Positions 10,109 to 21,126 are shown, numbered from the stretch's first letter. The stretch: DNA of 64,000 bases from Bacteroidota bacterium (GCA_003175935.1 PSRI01000138.1:18430-82429), one strand, 5' to 3'. Translations and numbers: made by a program. The notes: a model not told the origin generated them from the letters alone.

Positions 10109-13100
10109 TTGAAAAACCACCTGCTTCTGATACTACTGGGCCTGGTCTTGGTGCAATGTGGTTATGCGCAAATCAACCCTTCTCCCTCAAATCTTAGGAG
10201 AAAATATATACCTGCCCAGAAGGATACCGTCCAACTGGACTCTCTAAGTATTATTCCAAATTCATTTTCGATTCCTGGCGTCGATCAATCTGCATATTCA
10301 CTCGATCAGTATAATGCAAAACTCATTTGGAAGAAAAAGCCAAAGTCCGATAGCGTATGGGCATTTTACAGAGTGTTTCCGGGAAAATTCAGTACCACAT
10401 ATCAGCGTTTGAAATTTGATAGTATCCAAAATAATTTTTTGGCGGCACCCGTAACCATCAATTATGGAAATGAGGTACAGAATACCATATTCGATTTTGG
10501 TAATGTGAACTACAACGGTAGTTTCGGCAGGGCACTTTCATTTGGTAACAGACAGGATGTAGTGGTTAATTCAAGCCTCAATCTGCAAATGAACGGTTAC
10601 CTGGGCGATAGCATCATGGTATCTGCGGCAATTACTGACAACAATATTCCTATTCAGCCTGACGGGAATACACAAAACCTGAATGAATTTGATAAAGTGT
10701 TTATCCAATTCAAGAAAAACGGGTGGCATTTCGATATTGGTGATATCGATATCCGGCAACAACAAAGCTTTTTTTTAAATTTTTATTCGAGGCTTCAGGG
10801 AGCAGAATTTGAGCAGCAAACCAAAATTGGGCAAAATGGATCAAATGACCTTTTGGTGAGCGGAGCCGTTGCAAAAGGAAAATATACAAGAAATATTTTC
10901 CAGGGTATTGAAGGTAACCAGGGACCATACAGGCTTACCGGTGCGAATAATGAACTTTTCTTTATTGTTCTGGCTAATACGGAGCGGGTTTATATAGACG
11001 GAGAACTAATGCAGCGCGGCGAGGACCAGGATTATGTTATTAACTACAATACTGCAGAGATAACGTTTACGCCCAAACGAATGATAACAAAAGATAAGAG
11101 GATACAGGTGGAATTTGGGTACGCAGACCGGAACTTCCTTAATTCGCAGCTATATGCAATGGACGAACTCAGACTCAATAAGAGACTAAAATTCAGAGTG
11201 GCCGCATACAGCAACGTGGATGCTAAGAATTCCCCTATAAATCAACCGCTGGACACTAAACAAAGACAATTTTTAGCAGACGTGGGTGACAGCGTTCAAA
11301 ATGCCTATTACCCTTCAGCAACACTGGACACTTTTTCTGTGACTAAAATTCTATATAAAAAAATTGATACGCTCATCAATGGAAGTTTCCACGATTCAAT
11401 TTATGTATATTCTACCGATCCGGATAATGCAAAGTATAATCTTGGATTTACGGATGTTGGCATAGGCAAGGGAAATTATGTGCCCGACGAAACAAGTGCC
11501 GCTAACGGTAAAGTTTATCGCTGGGTTTCACCTGATACAAATGGAAACAGGCTTGGTCAGTTTGAAGCAAAAATTTTGCTTATCGCTCCAAAGAAACAGC
11601 AATTAGTGAGTATAGGCGCAGAGTATGCTTTATCGAAAACAACTGTCGTCAGTACTGAAATGGCTTTGAGCAACTATGATATCAACACGCTTTCTACAAA
11701 AGATAAATCCGATAATACCGGCTTTGCAGGAAGAATGTTGGTAACTGATACGAGGCCGATGAAGAATTCTAAAAAAGGATACCAATTGCAGACAAATCTT
11801 GGATACGAATGGGTACAACAAACTTTTAGGCCCGTTGAGAGGTTGAGAAGTGTTGAATTTTATCGGGACTGGGGTCTTCCATTAAATGCAAGCTATGCTA
11901 CAGAGAATTTATTTTACGGGGGCTTCAATATTAAAAATAAAGGAACGCAAAGTCTGGCATACCAGTTTGCATCCTACAATCGCAGCGATGATTACAATGG
12001 AATAAGAAACAGTATTCTTCATTCCGCAAATTTCAGTTCCTGGAGAATCAATGATCAGTTTAACCTTACCAATTTCAATCAGCAATCGCAAAAAGGGTAT
12101 TATTTCAAACCTGTGGTAGATATTGCCAGAACATTTAAGAAACTTGGTAATTACATTTTAGGTGGAGGATTCAGTCTTGAAGAAAATTACCTAAAGTATC
12201 GGCAATTTGATTCTCTCAATACTGCCAGCTTCTCTTTTACTATCTGGCAGGCATACCTGAAGTCGCCCGACAATAAACCGAATAAATGGGGTGTGACCTA
12301 TTATGCAAGAAATGATAAATACCCGTATTTGGGAAAGCTTACAAAGTCTGACAGGAGCAACAATGTGACTATGTATACCGACCTCATGAAAAACCCGAAG
12401 CATCAGCTTCGCCTAAGCGCAACATATAGGAAATTAACAGTACTTGATACACTGGTAACAAACCAAAAGCCCGACGAAAGTGTATTGGGCAGGGCTGAAT
12501 ATTTTATTAATGAATTCAAAGGCTTATTAAATGGTAATGTGCTTTATGAGGTGGGAACAGGGCAGGAGCAAAAAAGGGATTTCACCTATCTTGAAGTTCC
12601 GGCGGGACAGGGTGAATATACATGGATCGATTACAATGGTGATGGAATTCCTCAGCTCAATGAATTTGAAATTGCGAAATTCCAGGATCAGGCTAAATAT
12701 GTCAGGGTGTTTACGCCTACTAATGAATTTATTCGTGCGAATTATTTGCAGTTCAATTATAGTCTGAATATTAACCCAAGAGCCTCAATCAATATCAGCA
12801 AGGCAAATTCTTTTCAAAAATTTCTGGCGCGTTTATATTTCCAAAGTTCCCTCCAGATTTTCAAGAAAGAAAAATCGAATGAACTGGTAAATTTCAATCC
12901 TTTCAGCAATACTATTGCCGATACTTCAATTATTACGTTGAGTCAGATTTTTAGCAATTCATTTTCGTTTAACCGGTACAGTAATGTATGGGGCCTTGAT
13001 TTTAATAATGTCCGCAGCAGTGCCAAGGCTTTTCTGACCTACGGATATGAAAGCCACAAACTGGATGACTGGACCATGAAGGCAAGGGCGAATATTACAA

Positions 13101-13591
13101 GAAATCTTTTACTGGAGCTCAGTAATAAGTTCGGCGTGAATGCCCTTTCAACACCTTCTTTTGCGAATAGAAATTATAACGTTAAGTACTACTCGATAAT
13201 GCCTCAACTGGTGTTTACCAAAGGCACGAATTTGAGGGCTGCCCTGGGATATGAGTACGACAATAAACGAAATACAGATTCAATTCAAACTGCAACGATT
13301 AATTCAATCAATGTTGAATTGAAGTACAATGTGCTTTCGAATAGTTCTATTACGGCGAAGTTTACTTATAGCAATATCAATTATGTTGACCCACCTGCCA
13401 ATGCTGCAAATAGTACGGTTTCTTATATCATGCTGGACGCATTATTGCCGGGGAAAAACTATCTGTGGACTCTTGATTTTACCAAACGCCTCACCTCATT
13501 TCTGGAACTCAATTTTCAATACGAGGGAAGAAAAGCGGGCCAGTCAGGAACGGTTCATATTGGCAGAGCGGCATTGAGGGCACTCTTCTAA
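10109..13591 (+). CDS. Large outer-membrane beta-barrel-type protein (1160 aa)
   Basis: Signal peptide KNHLLLILLGLVLVQCGYAQ; many alternating aromatic beta strands; ERVYIDGELMQRGEDQDYVINYNTAEITFTP segment; terminates in beta-barrel-like strands. The listed start is a TTG codon. Confidence 0.75.
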   Translation: MKNHLLLILLGLVLVQCGYAQINPSPSNLRRKYIPAQKDTVQLDSLSIIPNSFSIPGVDQSAYSLDQYNAKLIWKKKPKSDSVWAFYRVFPGKFSTTYQRLKFDSIQNNFLAAPVTINYGNEVQNTIFDFGNVNYNGSFGRALSFGNRQDVVVNSSLNLQMNGYLGDSIMVSAAITDNNIPIQPDGNTQNLNEFDKVFIQFKKNGWHFDIGDIDIRQQQSFFLNFYSRLQGAEFEQQTKIGQNGSNDLLVSGAVAKGKYTRNIFQGIEGNQGPYRLTGANNELFFIVLANTERVYIDGELMQRGEDQDYVINYNTAEITFTPKRMITKDKRIQVEFGYADRNFLNSQLYAMDELRLNKRLKFRVAAYSNVDAKNSPINQPLDTKQRQFLADVGDSVQNAYYPSATLDTFSVTKILYKKIDTLINGSFHDSIYVYSTDPDNAKYNLGFTDVGIGKGNYVPDETSAANGKVYRWVSPDTNGNRLGQFEAKILLIAPKKQQLVSIGAEYALSKTTVVSTEMALSNYDINTLSTKDKSDNTGFAGRMLVTDTRPMKNSKKGYQLQTNLGYEWVQQTFRPVERLRSVEFYRDWGLPLNASYATENLFYGGFNIKNKGTQSLAYQFASYNRSDDYNGIRNSILHSANFSSWRINDQFNLTNFNQQSQKGYYFKPVVDIARTFKKLGNYILGGGFSLEENYLKYRQFDSLNTASFSFTIWQAYLKSPDNKPNKWGVTYYARNDKYPYLGKLTKSDRSNNVTMYTDLMKNPKHQLRLSATYRKLTVLDTLVTNQKPDESVLGRAEYFINEFKGLLNGNVLYEVGTGQEQKRDFTYLEVPAGQGEYTWIDYNGDGIPQLNEFEIAKFQDQAKYVRVFTPTNEFIRANYLQFNYSLNINPRASINISKANSFQKFLARLYFQSSLQIFKKEKSNELVNFNPFSNTIADTSIITLSQIFSNSFSFNRYSNVWGLDFNNVRSSAKAFLTYGYESHKLDDWTMKARANITRNLLLELSNKFGVNALSTPSFANRNYNVKYYSIMPQLVFTKGTNLRAALGYEYDNKRNTDSIQTATINSINVELKYNVLSNSSITAKFTYSNINYVDPPANAANSTVSYIMLDALLPGKNYLWTLDFTKRLTSFLELNFQYEGRKAGQSGTVHIGRAALRALF

Positions 13592-13597
13592 AAACAA

Positions 13598-13632
13598 GAC
13601 CGGAAGCTGGTATCCAGCTCCCGGTCTCTCTT
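13598..13632. terminator. Bidirectional terminator between convergent genes
   Basis: GACCGG-A-AGCTGG-TAT-CCAGCT-C-CCGGTC followed by TCTCTTT; lies between converging CDSs ending at 13591 (+) and 13655 (-). Confidence 0.75.
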
Positions 13633-13654
13633 TATATAGACTAGCGACTCTTTA

Positions 13655-14632
13655 TTATCCGAAGATTCCACCTTTTTTCAGGGTAACGCTTCCGTCACCG
13701 ATCTTGAAGCCATTCTGATATACTTCTACCTTGTAAGTACCAGGAGTGTATTTTTCAGTTTGTTTCAAGTCAAAGCTTACGCTTTTCTTCTTGCCTTGTT
13801 CGTAGTCAACAGAAACTTTGTTAGTGAAAGTTTTGTCGCCTTCTTCGCGAGTTGTGAATGAACCTGAACCAAGTCCTTCTTCAGTTACAACTTTGCCTTC
13901 AGGGTTTGTAACGATCACATAAAGATCTTTAGTTCCTGTCGTAGCAAGTCTGTTTTCTACATCGAAAGAGATCCTGAATTTGTCAGCTCTTTTAGCTTTT
14001 GTAGTGGTAACTTCTTTACCGTTGCTTTTTTGATTGATAGCAGCAATTTGAAAATTAGAAGCATTAAGAGTGGAACCTACATCAACCTTACCTTCCAGGT
14101 CTTTTTTCGCAGCCTGAGTTGTGGTAAGTGTATCAGTCAGCTGTTGTTTTTCTGTAGTCAGCGTCTGATTTGCTGTAGTTAATGTAGCGTTTTCACCTTT
14201 TAATCTTTCAATTTCCTGAACATATTCTTCGATCTTTCCGTTCAGCGAATTGATCAATTTGCGAGCTTCTGCGAGGTCTGCTGCAGTTGCACCTTGTTTG
14301 TTGATCAGTGATTTGATCTTGGATCTCATCACTTCTACATCTTTATCTCTAGTTTTTACAAGACTGTCGAGTCTTGAATTTTCAGACGTCATTTTATCGA
14401 GACGAATTTCAGCGGCCTGGTAGTCTGTCATCAATTGGTTTCTTACAGAGTCCAATGATGCATATTGAACATCCTTTTGTTGGATTACTTCTTTGGTTTT
14501 ACTTTTATCGTAAATGATATAGCCCCAGGTACCAAGAAGGGCCGCAATAAGAACACCGTAAATAATACCACGGTTGTCTTTTTTTGGAGGTTGTGATGGA
14601 CTTGATGCTGAAGGATAATTTGAAGCACTCAT
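13655..14632 (-). CDS. Single-pass membrane protein with long coiled coil and C-terminal beta domain (325 aa)
   Basis: TM segment GIIYGVLIAALLGTWGYIIY, then heptad-rich region, then a beta-rich C-terminus. Confidence 0.8.
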   Translation of the reverse strand: MSASNYPSASSPSQPPKKDNRGIIYGVLIAALLGTWGYIIYDKSKTKEVIQQKDVQYASLDSVRNQLMTDYQAAEIRLDKMTSENSRLDSLVKTRDKDVEVMRSKIKSLINKQGATAADLAEARKLINSLNGKIEEYVQEIERLKGENATLTTANQTLTTEKQQLTDTLTTTQAAKKDLEGKVDVGSTLNASNFQIAAINQKSNGKEVTTTKAKRADKFRISFDVENRLATTGTKDLYVIVTNPEGKVVTEEGLGSGSFTTREEGDKTFTNKVSVDYEQGKKKSVSFDLKQTEKYTPGTYKVEVYQNGFKIGDGSVTLKKGGIFG

Positions 14633-14674
14633 AGTTTTTATTTTTTAAGTTGGTTTTTACAAATTTTGTTCCAA

Positions 14675-15403
14675 GTGATACATCAGGTACAATTAACTGA
14701 TTTGCTTATTCTTGACATTGAAACCGTCCCGGGAGTTCCTGAATTCCAGCAGCTTTCAGACTACTGGAAAGGGCTCTGGGTGGACAAGATTTCCAAAACC
14801 ATGCCAGAAAATCAAACGGTTGATGAGATGTATGTTCAAAAGGCTGGTATTCTGGCTGAATTTGGCAAAATAATCTGCATTTCAACCGGCTTTTTTTACC
14901 ATGATTCTGAGAGAAGATTGTGTTTTAAAATGAAATCGATTAGCGGCGACGATGAATCGGAACTGTTGAAATCTTTTGTAGAACTCATCTTTAAATTCAC
15001 CGAAAAACGAGGTCAGTTTGCTTTTGCAGGACATAATGTGAAGGAATTTGACATTCCCTATATCTGCAGAAGGATGATGATTCACCGCATTCCATTACCC
15101 GCCGATCTCCAGTTCAGCGGAAGAAAACCCTGGGAAACCAATATTGTTGACACGATGGAACTTTGGAAGTTTGGAGACTATAAGAATTATATTTCCCTTA
15201 AACTGCTGGCTGAAGTTTTGGGCGTACCAACACCAAAAGATGATATAGATGGAAGCATGGTTAGAGAAGTTTATTATTACGAAAACAATCTTCCCCGTAT
15301 TGTAAATTATTGTCAGAAAGATGTATCCACTGTAGCCAATATTATCCTGCGATTTAAGAATATCCCCACGCTTGAACACCAAAACATTTTTGTAGCCAGC
15401 TGA
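14675..15403 (+). CDS. Predicted 3'-5' exonuclease (PolB-like, DEDD family)
   Basis: LLILDIETVPG (ExoI DxE), GHNVKEFDIPYI (ExoII), YCQKDVSTV (ExoIII). No ATG at the N-terminus; GTG 14675 or TTG 14666. Confidence 0.85.
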   Translation: MIHQVQLTDLLILDIETVPGVPEFQQLSDYWKGLWVDKISKTMPENQTVDEMYVQKAGILAEFGKIICISTGFFYHDSERRLCFKMKSISGDDESELLKSFVELIFKFTEKRGQFAFAGHNVKEFDIPYICRRMMIHRIPLPADLQFSGRKPWETNIVDTMELWKFGDYKNYISLKLLAEVLGVPTPKDDIDGSMVREVYYYENNLPRIVNYCQKDVSTVANIILRFKNIPTLEHQNIFVAS

Positions 15404-15478
15404 ATTACTACTGATATTTGCCAATAGAAAATTCGAATTATTTTATATCAAATCCGGTTATAAATATCTACCAGAAGT

Positions 15479-16477
15479 ATGAGTGCGGAAAAGATCATTT
15501 CAGATTGGAAAAAGAAAATATTCAAACCTGTTTACTGGTTAGAGGGAGAGGAGGAATACTATATTGACCAGGTTGTAGATTATGCGGAACATCATATACT
15601 CTCTGAATCAGAGGCTGGATTTAATCTTACTGTTTTTTATGGAAAAGATGCAGCATGGCCGGATATCATTAATGCCTGCCGCCGTTATCCCATGTTTTCT
15701 GATAGACAGGTAGTATTGCTTAAGGAGGCCCAGCAAATGAGGGATATTGATAAGCTGGAAACTTATGTAGAGCACCCTCTTTCAACTACAATTTTCGTAG
15801 TCTCTTACAAACAAAAGAAAGTAGATGGACGAACAAGGCTGGCCAAAATTTTAAAGCAATCCGGTGAACTTTTATCCACCAAAAAGCTCTATGAAAGTCA
15901 GTTACCCGAATGGACAAACGAACTTGTTGAGCAAAAAGGCTATTCAATATCACAAAAAGCTTTGATGTTATTAGTCGATCATATTGGAAATGACTTGAGC
16001 CGCATCAATAATGAAATCGATAAAATTCTCATCAACCTAAATAGGAGAAAGAATATTACGGAAGAGGATATTGAAAATTTTGTTGGTATTAGTAAAGAAT
16101 ACAATGTATTTGAGCTTCAGGAGGCCCTTGGTAGAAAGGATCTTGGAAAAGCAACGAAAATCATTCAATATTTTGATGCAAATCCCAAAGCTGGGCCCAT
16201 ACAAATGATTTTGCCTACACTCTATAATTTTTTCAGCAAAGTAAATATGCTTTATGCTGTGCAGGGCGGAGATGAGAAATCTATTGCTGCTGCAATTGGA
16301 GTTCATCCTTTTTTCATAAAAGATTACATGCACGCAGCTAAAAATTATTCTGCCCGCGGCACAGAACAAATCCTCCTTCTTCTGCATCATTATAATCTAA
16401 GGTCAATAGGAATTCACGATATTGGAACCAGTGATGCTTCACTAATGAAAGAACTTGTTGTAAAAATGATGGAATAA
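15479..16477 (+). CDS. holA: DNA polymerase III delta subunit
   Basis: IFKPVYWLEGEEEYYIDQVVDY start, SQLPEWTNELVEQKGYSIS, LSRINNEIDKI; HolA family pattern. Confidence 0.9.
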   Translation: MSAEKIISDWKKKIFKPVYWLEGEEEYYIDQVVDYAEHHILSESEAGFNLTVFYGKDAAWPDIINACRRYPMFSDRQVVLLKEAQQMRDIDKLETYVEHPLSTTIFVVSYKQKKVDGRTRLAKILKQSGELLSTKKLYESQLPEWTNELVEQKGYSISQKALMLLVDHIGNDLSRINNEIDKILINLNRRKNITEEDIENFVGISKEYNVFELQEALGRKDLGKATKIIQYFDANPKAGPIQMILPTLYNFFSKVNMLYAVQGGDEKSIAAAIGVHPFFIKDYMHAAKNYSARGTEQILLLLHHYNLRSIGIHDIGTSDASLMKELVVKMME

Positions 16478-17422
16478 TTACTGGCCGTTTTCTTCAAAGA
16501 TTTTGAGCACTTCAATTTTATCGTGGGCTATGGCTTTTTTTAGAGTTTCAAGCCCGTCGAATTTTTCTTCTTTCCGGATATAAGATATAATATTCACTCT
16601 CAATTCAACACCATAAATCTCTTCATCAAAATTGAAAATATTCACTTCAACTCTTAAGTCTTTCCCATTCACAGTGGGCCTTGTTCCAATACTCATCATG
16701 CCTTTGAATAATTGCATGGCACGATTCTGAATTGTGAGTGTAACAGCATAAATCCCATTTCCGGGAATTATTTTTTCCGGTGAGTTGACTTGAATATTTG
16801 CTGTTGGATACCCTAATTCCCTGCCTAATTTATCTCCCTGTACGACCTTGCCCGCAAAGAAAAACTCATATCCGAGCAGGTCGTTTGCAGTTTCAGCATC
16901 TCCTTCCATAAGAGCCTGCCTGATCCTGGTGGAACTTACCGCCACTTCATCCAATACTTTTTCAGGAATCTCACGGACAGTATAACCGAATTTTGGTGCG
17001 AGCTTTTCCAATAATTTATAGTCGCCAGCTCTTCCTTTGCCAAAGCGATGATCATATCCGATGATTATTGTTTTGGGGTGAAATCTGCTGACCAGAAATT
17101 CCTGTAAATATTCTTCAGCCGATAGCTCGGAAAATTCTTTTGTAAAGGGAGTTACAATTAAATGGTCCACCCCAAATCTCTCCAATAATTCAATTCGTTC
17201 TTCGAGAGTTGTGAGTAATTTGAGTGAAGATCCCGAATTTACAATCTTCCTGGGATGTGGATCGAAAGTTATAATTACCGTTTCCCCTGAAATTTTTTGA
17301 GCTTCTTCCCGCATTTGCCTGATGATCTGCTGATGCCCGGTATGAACACCGTCGAACGTACCGATCGTAATTACCGCGTTCCTGAATTTCGGTAGATGAT
17401 CAATATCCTTATGTACCTGCAT
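16478..17422 (-). CDS. ribF: Bifunctional riboflavin kinase / FAD synthetase
   Basis: TIGTFDGVHTGHQQII, GYDHRFGKGRAGDY, SSTRIRQALMEGD, GRELGYPTANI. Confidence 0.96.
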   Translation of the reverse strand: MQVHKDIDHLPKFRNAVITIGTFDGVHTGHQQIIRQMREEAQKISGETVIITFDPHPRKIVNSGSSLKLLTTLEERIELLERFGVDHLIVTPFTKEFSELSAEEYLQEFLVSRFHPKTIIIGYDHRFGKGRAGDYKLLEKLAPKFGYTVREIPEKVLDEVAVSSTRIRQALMEGDAETANDLLGYEFFFAGKVVQGDKLGRELGYPTANIQVNSPEKIIPGNGIYAVTLTIQNRAMQLFKGMMSIGTRPTVNGKDLRVEVNIFNFDEEIYGVELRVNIISYIRKEEKFDGLETLKKAIAHDKIEVLKIFEENGQ

Positions 17423-17549
17423 ATATTACTATGAATTCTATATAAATTTCCCGGGCCGGCTAACTGTAATTGCGCGCAAATCTAATGGATAATTGAAAAT
17501 TGAATATTGATGTCTGAATATTTACTTTTGCAGCCTCTAATAATTAATC

Positions 17550-18722
17550 ATGAGCCTATACAGCGAAAGAGGGGTTTCCTCTCAAAAAGAAGAAGTCCAC
17601 GCCGCTATTAAGAACCTGGATTCCGGACTGTACCCCTATGCATTTTGCAAGATATTTCCCGATTATATGGGTAAAGATTCCGGATGGGTTAATGTGATGC
17701 ATGCCGATGGAGCGGGAACCAAGAGCATCCTGGCATATTTATACTGGAAAGAAACAGGAGACATTTCTGTTTGGAAAGGAATAGCCCAGGACGCTATTGT
17801 GATGAATCTTGATGATCTCCTTTGCGTGGGCATTTGCGATGACATCATTTTTAACTCTACCATTGATCGTAATAAATTATTGATCCCGGGCGCCGTACTT
17901 GAACAGGTAATCGAAGGATCCCGTGAAATGTTCGAGACACTAAAAAAATTCGGAATAAATATTAGCTATCTCGGAGGGGAAACCGCTGATGTGGGCGATG
18001 TGGTAAGAACCATTGCAGTAAATGGTACAATGACTGCCCGCTGGCCCAAATCAAAACTCATCACCAATCAAAAGATTTCACCGGGAGATGTAATCGTTGG
18101 ACTTGCCAGTGATGGCCAGGCTTCATATGAAACACAATACAATAGTGGCATTGGAAGCAACGGACTTACATCTGCACGCCACGATATGTTGAAAAAATCT
18201 TACGCAGATGAATTTCCGGAAAGCCTCGATCCAAACCTGAATCATAAAGTGGTATATATCGGCCCTTATTCTCTCACACAAGAGGTTCCAGGTTCAACAA
18301 TTCCCGGACTGAATATTGGCAAATTTCTTTTATCTCCAACGCGCACTTTTGCTCCAGTAATGAAAAAATTGTTAGAGGAACATTTTGATAATATTCATGG
18401 ATTGATACATAGTAGCGGTGGGGGACAAACGAAATGCATGAAATATCTGCCTGGCAATATGAAAGTAATTAAGGACAATCTTTTCGAGCCTCCATTAATT
18501 TTCAAATTGATCCAGCAGTCCAATGGTTCTTCCAGCAAAGAAATGTATGAAGTGTTTAATATGGGAATTCGGATGGAAATATTTACAAATCCGCAGCATG
18601 CCGACGAAATTATTAAAGTCGCAAACTCATTTAACATTGAGGCGAGGGTAATCGGCCGGGTGGAGGGAAGTAGCAGGAAAGAACTCCATATAATTACTCC
18701 CAAAGAAGTGATAACATACTGA
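17550..18722 (+). CDS. purM: Phosphoribosylformylglycinamidine cyclo-ligase (AIR synthase)
   Basis: HADGAGTKSILAYLYW, MNLDDLLCVG, YLGGETADVGDVVRT; PurM fold motifs. Confidence 0.9.
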   Translation: MSLYSERGVSSQKEEVHAAIKNLDSGLYPYAFCKIFPDYMGKDSGWVNVMHADGAGTKSILAYLYWKETGDISVWKGIAQDAIVMNLDDLLCVGICDDIIFNSTIDRNKLLIPGAVLEQVIEGSREMFETLKKFGINISYLGGETADVGDVVRTIAVNGTMTARWPKSKLITNQKISPGDVIVGLASDGQASYETQYNSGIGSNGLTSARHDMLKKSYADEFPESLDPNLNHKVVYIGPYSLTQEVPGSTIPGLNIGKFLLSPTRTFAPVMKKLLEEHFDNIHGLIHSSGGGQTKCMKYLPGNMKVIKDNLFEPPLIFKLIQQSNGSSSKEMYEVFNMGIRMEIFTNPQHADEIIKVANSFNIEARVIGRVEGSSRKELHIITPKEVITY

Positions 18723-18734
18723 ACATACTACGCT

Positions 18735-21122
18735 CTATTCGGATCGCAATTCAGAAGCAGGATTTGTTTTTGCAGCTTTCCAGCAGTGGAAACTAATCGT
18801 AAGCATACACGCCCCTACTACAATTAATGCCGACATGAAGAATACTTCGAAACCAATATTCGTTCTGTAGGCAAAATTTTCAAGCCAGCGACCAGTAATA
18901 ATTCTGGCAAGGGGAATTGCGAATAAAAATGAAAGTAGCACAGGCTTCAAAAAATCTAAGCTTAGCATTCCATACACTCCGGCGAGGGAAGCGCCTAATG
19001 CTTTTCTAATTCCAATTTCTTTTTTTCTTCTGATAGAATTGTAAGCTGCTAATCCAAATAATCCAAGTGAAGAAATTAATAAAGCAGCTAAGGTTAAACT
19101 ACTCATCAGTTTACCAAACCTTTTTTCAGAGCTGTACAATTCGTTAAAAGTATCGTCAACAAAAAAATAACTCATAGGCAGTCCCGGTGCAAGTTCAGAC
19201 CATTTTCTTTCAAGTTCAGAAATGGTTTTTTCGATTGAAGTAGAATGAAGTTGAACCGAGATAAATGTAAATCGTCCCGTACTCATTCTGAACGTGAGTG
19301 GTTGAATTTCCTCCTGTAAAGAATGAAAATGAAAATCTTTGACCACACCTCTTACTATCCCATAATCTTTCCCTTTTAAAAATCTAATTCCTACTGCTTT
19401 TTGAAAATCATGAAATCCTAAGGTCCTGGCTGCAGTCTCATTAATAAGCATAGCTTCTGAACTATCCGTAAACATTTCTTTCGAGAATGGCCTTCCAGCA
19501 ATAGTTTGAACCTGGAACTGCTTAATAAAGTCTTCATCAATTGCATACGAATCCCACTGAGCATTTACGATTTCTCCTTCACTATTTTCTATGGAGACAG
19601 GATTTTTTCTATTCGCCCTGCCGGGGATGCATCCGGAAAAACAGACCTCACTTACTCCTGGAATTTTTCTGATTTGATCTTTTACGGATTCAAAATTTTG
19701 AGTGAACCTGTCATCAAATTCATAATCGATCACCAGGGTATGGTCTTTCCTAAATCCAGGGTCCTGGCTTTGCATAAATTTTACCTGTTTATAAATCACT
19801 GCAACCGTAATTAGAAAAATAATGCTGATCGAAAATTGAATCACTACGAGCGCCTTCCTCAAAATTCCTGAACTTTTATTGAGAGAAATTTTTTCTTTTA
19901 AACTGAATGTTTTGGAGGTTTTTATCTGGTTTATTGATGGATAAATCCCCGAAAGAAGACCACATAATAATGCAATCCCTAAAAATATTGCAATGTATTC
20001 TGAATTGGTAAAAATGCTATTGGCAATTGTTTTGCCACAAATTGAATTAAAGAAAGGTAGCAACAGGACGACTAAGCCAATAGAAAACACAAATGCCAAA
20101 GAGGAAACTATAGTAGCATCCATAAGAAATTGAGCAATCAATTGAAACCTGCTTGCCCCAATTATTTTTCGAAGAGTAGTTTCTTTGATCCTTTCGAAAT
20201 AGTAAGCGGTAGAAAGATTTATGAAATTCAAACAGGCTAATATTAAAACAAAAATGGCGACCAGTTTAAAGGCGTTTAGCTCCGATAAATTTCCTGTCGC
20301 AATGCTACCAGTCCGGGATCCACGGGCTTTACCATGGAGATAAACGGATGTAAGTGGCTCAATAGATAATTTATAAGAAGTATTAGGAGTTGAAAATTGT
20401 TTTTTGAGCCACGGATCTAATTTGGTTTGAAAAATTTTAGCATCTGTAGATTGTTTCAATTTCAAATAACTGTAAAATCCAAAATAGCCCCAACTACCTT
20501 TTATTGAAGGATTGAAGTCTGCGATTAATGTGGACATTGAAAAAATCATGTCTGCGTGGAACTGTGAATTCTCCGGCATGTTTTCTATAACTCCGGTTAC
20601 CATAGCAGGAATCCTACCGTTTACGACTAATCGCTGTCCGACAGGATTTTCAAGTCCGAAATATTTTTTTGCAGATTTTTGAGAAAGAATAATATTAAAA
20701 GGTGCACCAAGCGGATCAGGACTGGCTTGAATTAGTCGAAAGCTAAAAAAGGAAAAAAAATTAGAATCTGCATAAGCAATTTTCTCTTCACCAAAATTTT
20801 TTTCATTTCTCTGTACCAATAGGTAATCAAGAAATATCCTGGTTGAACTTTCTATTTCTGGAAAAGATTGTTGCAGACCTGCAACCATCGGTTCAGAACT
20901 ACTTTGATAATTAGTGCCAGAGGCCGTGTTTACGTCTGTAACCAGTCTGTATATTCTTTCGGAATTTTGATGGAATTGATCGTAACTGTATTCAAACTGT
21001 ATATAAAGAAGCGCGAACCAGACAACGGTTAGGGCAGAAGCCAGTCCCAGAACATTTACAATCGCAAATAATTTATGGTTCCATAACCATCTTAGTGAAG
21101 TCTTCAGCAGGTTTCTTAACAT
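18735..21122 (-). CDS. ABC transporter permease (MacB/FtsX type)
   Basis: N-terminal MacB-PCD region and two FtsX permease segments; C-terminal RRKKEIGIRKALGAS motif. Confidence 0.92.
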   Translation of the reverse strand: MLRNLLKTSLRWLWNHKLFAIVNVLGLASALTVVWFALLYIQFEYSYDQFHQNSERIYRLVTDVNTASGTNYQSSSEPMVAGLQQSFPEIESSTRIFLDYLLVQRNEKNFGEEKIAYADSNFFSFFSFRLIQASPDPLGAPFNIILSQKSAKKYFGLENPVGQRLVVNGRIPAMVTGVIENMPENSQFHADMIFSMSTLIADFNPSIKGSWGYFGFYSYLKLKQSTDAKIFQTKLDPWLKKQFSTPNTSYKLSIEPLTSVYLHGKARGSRTGSIATGNLSELNAFKLVAIFVLILACLNFINLSTAYYFERIKETTLRKIIGASRFQLIAQFLMDATIVSSLAFVFSIGLVVLLLPFFNSICGKTIANSIFTNSEYIAIFLGIALLCGLLSGIYPSINQIKTSKTFSLKEKISLNKSSGILRKALVVIQFSISIIFLITVAVIYKQVKFMQSQDPGFRKDHTLVIDYEFDDRFTQNFESVKDQIRKIPGVSEVCFSGCIPGRANRKNPVSIENSEGEIVNAQWDSYAIDEDFIKQFQVQTIAGRPFSKEMFTDSSEAMLINETAARTLGFHDFQKAVGIRFLKGKDYGIVRGVVKDFHFHSLQEEIQPLTFRMSTGRFTFISVQLHSTSIEKTISELERKWSELAPGLPMSYFFVDDTFNELYSSEKRFGKLMSSLTLAALLISSLGLFGLAAYNSIRRKKEIGIRKALGASLAGVYGMLSLDFLKPVLLSFLFAIPLARIITGRWLENFAYRTNIGFEVFFMSALIVVGACMLTISFHCWKAAKTNPASELRSE

Positions 21123-21126
21123 GCAC

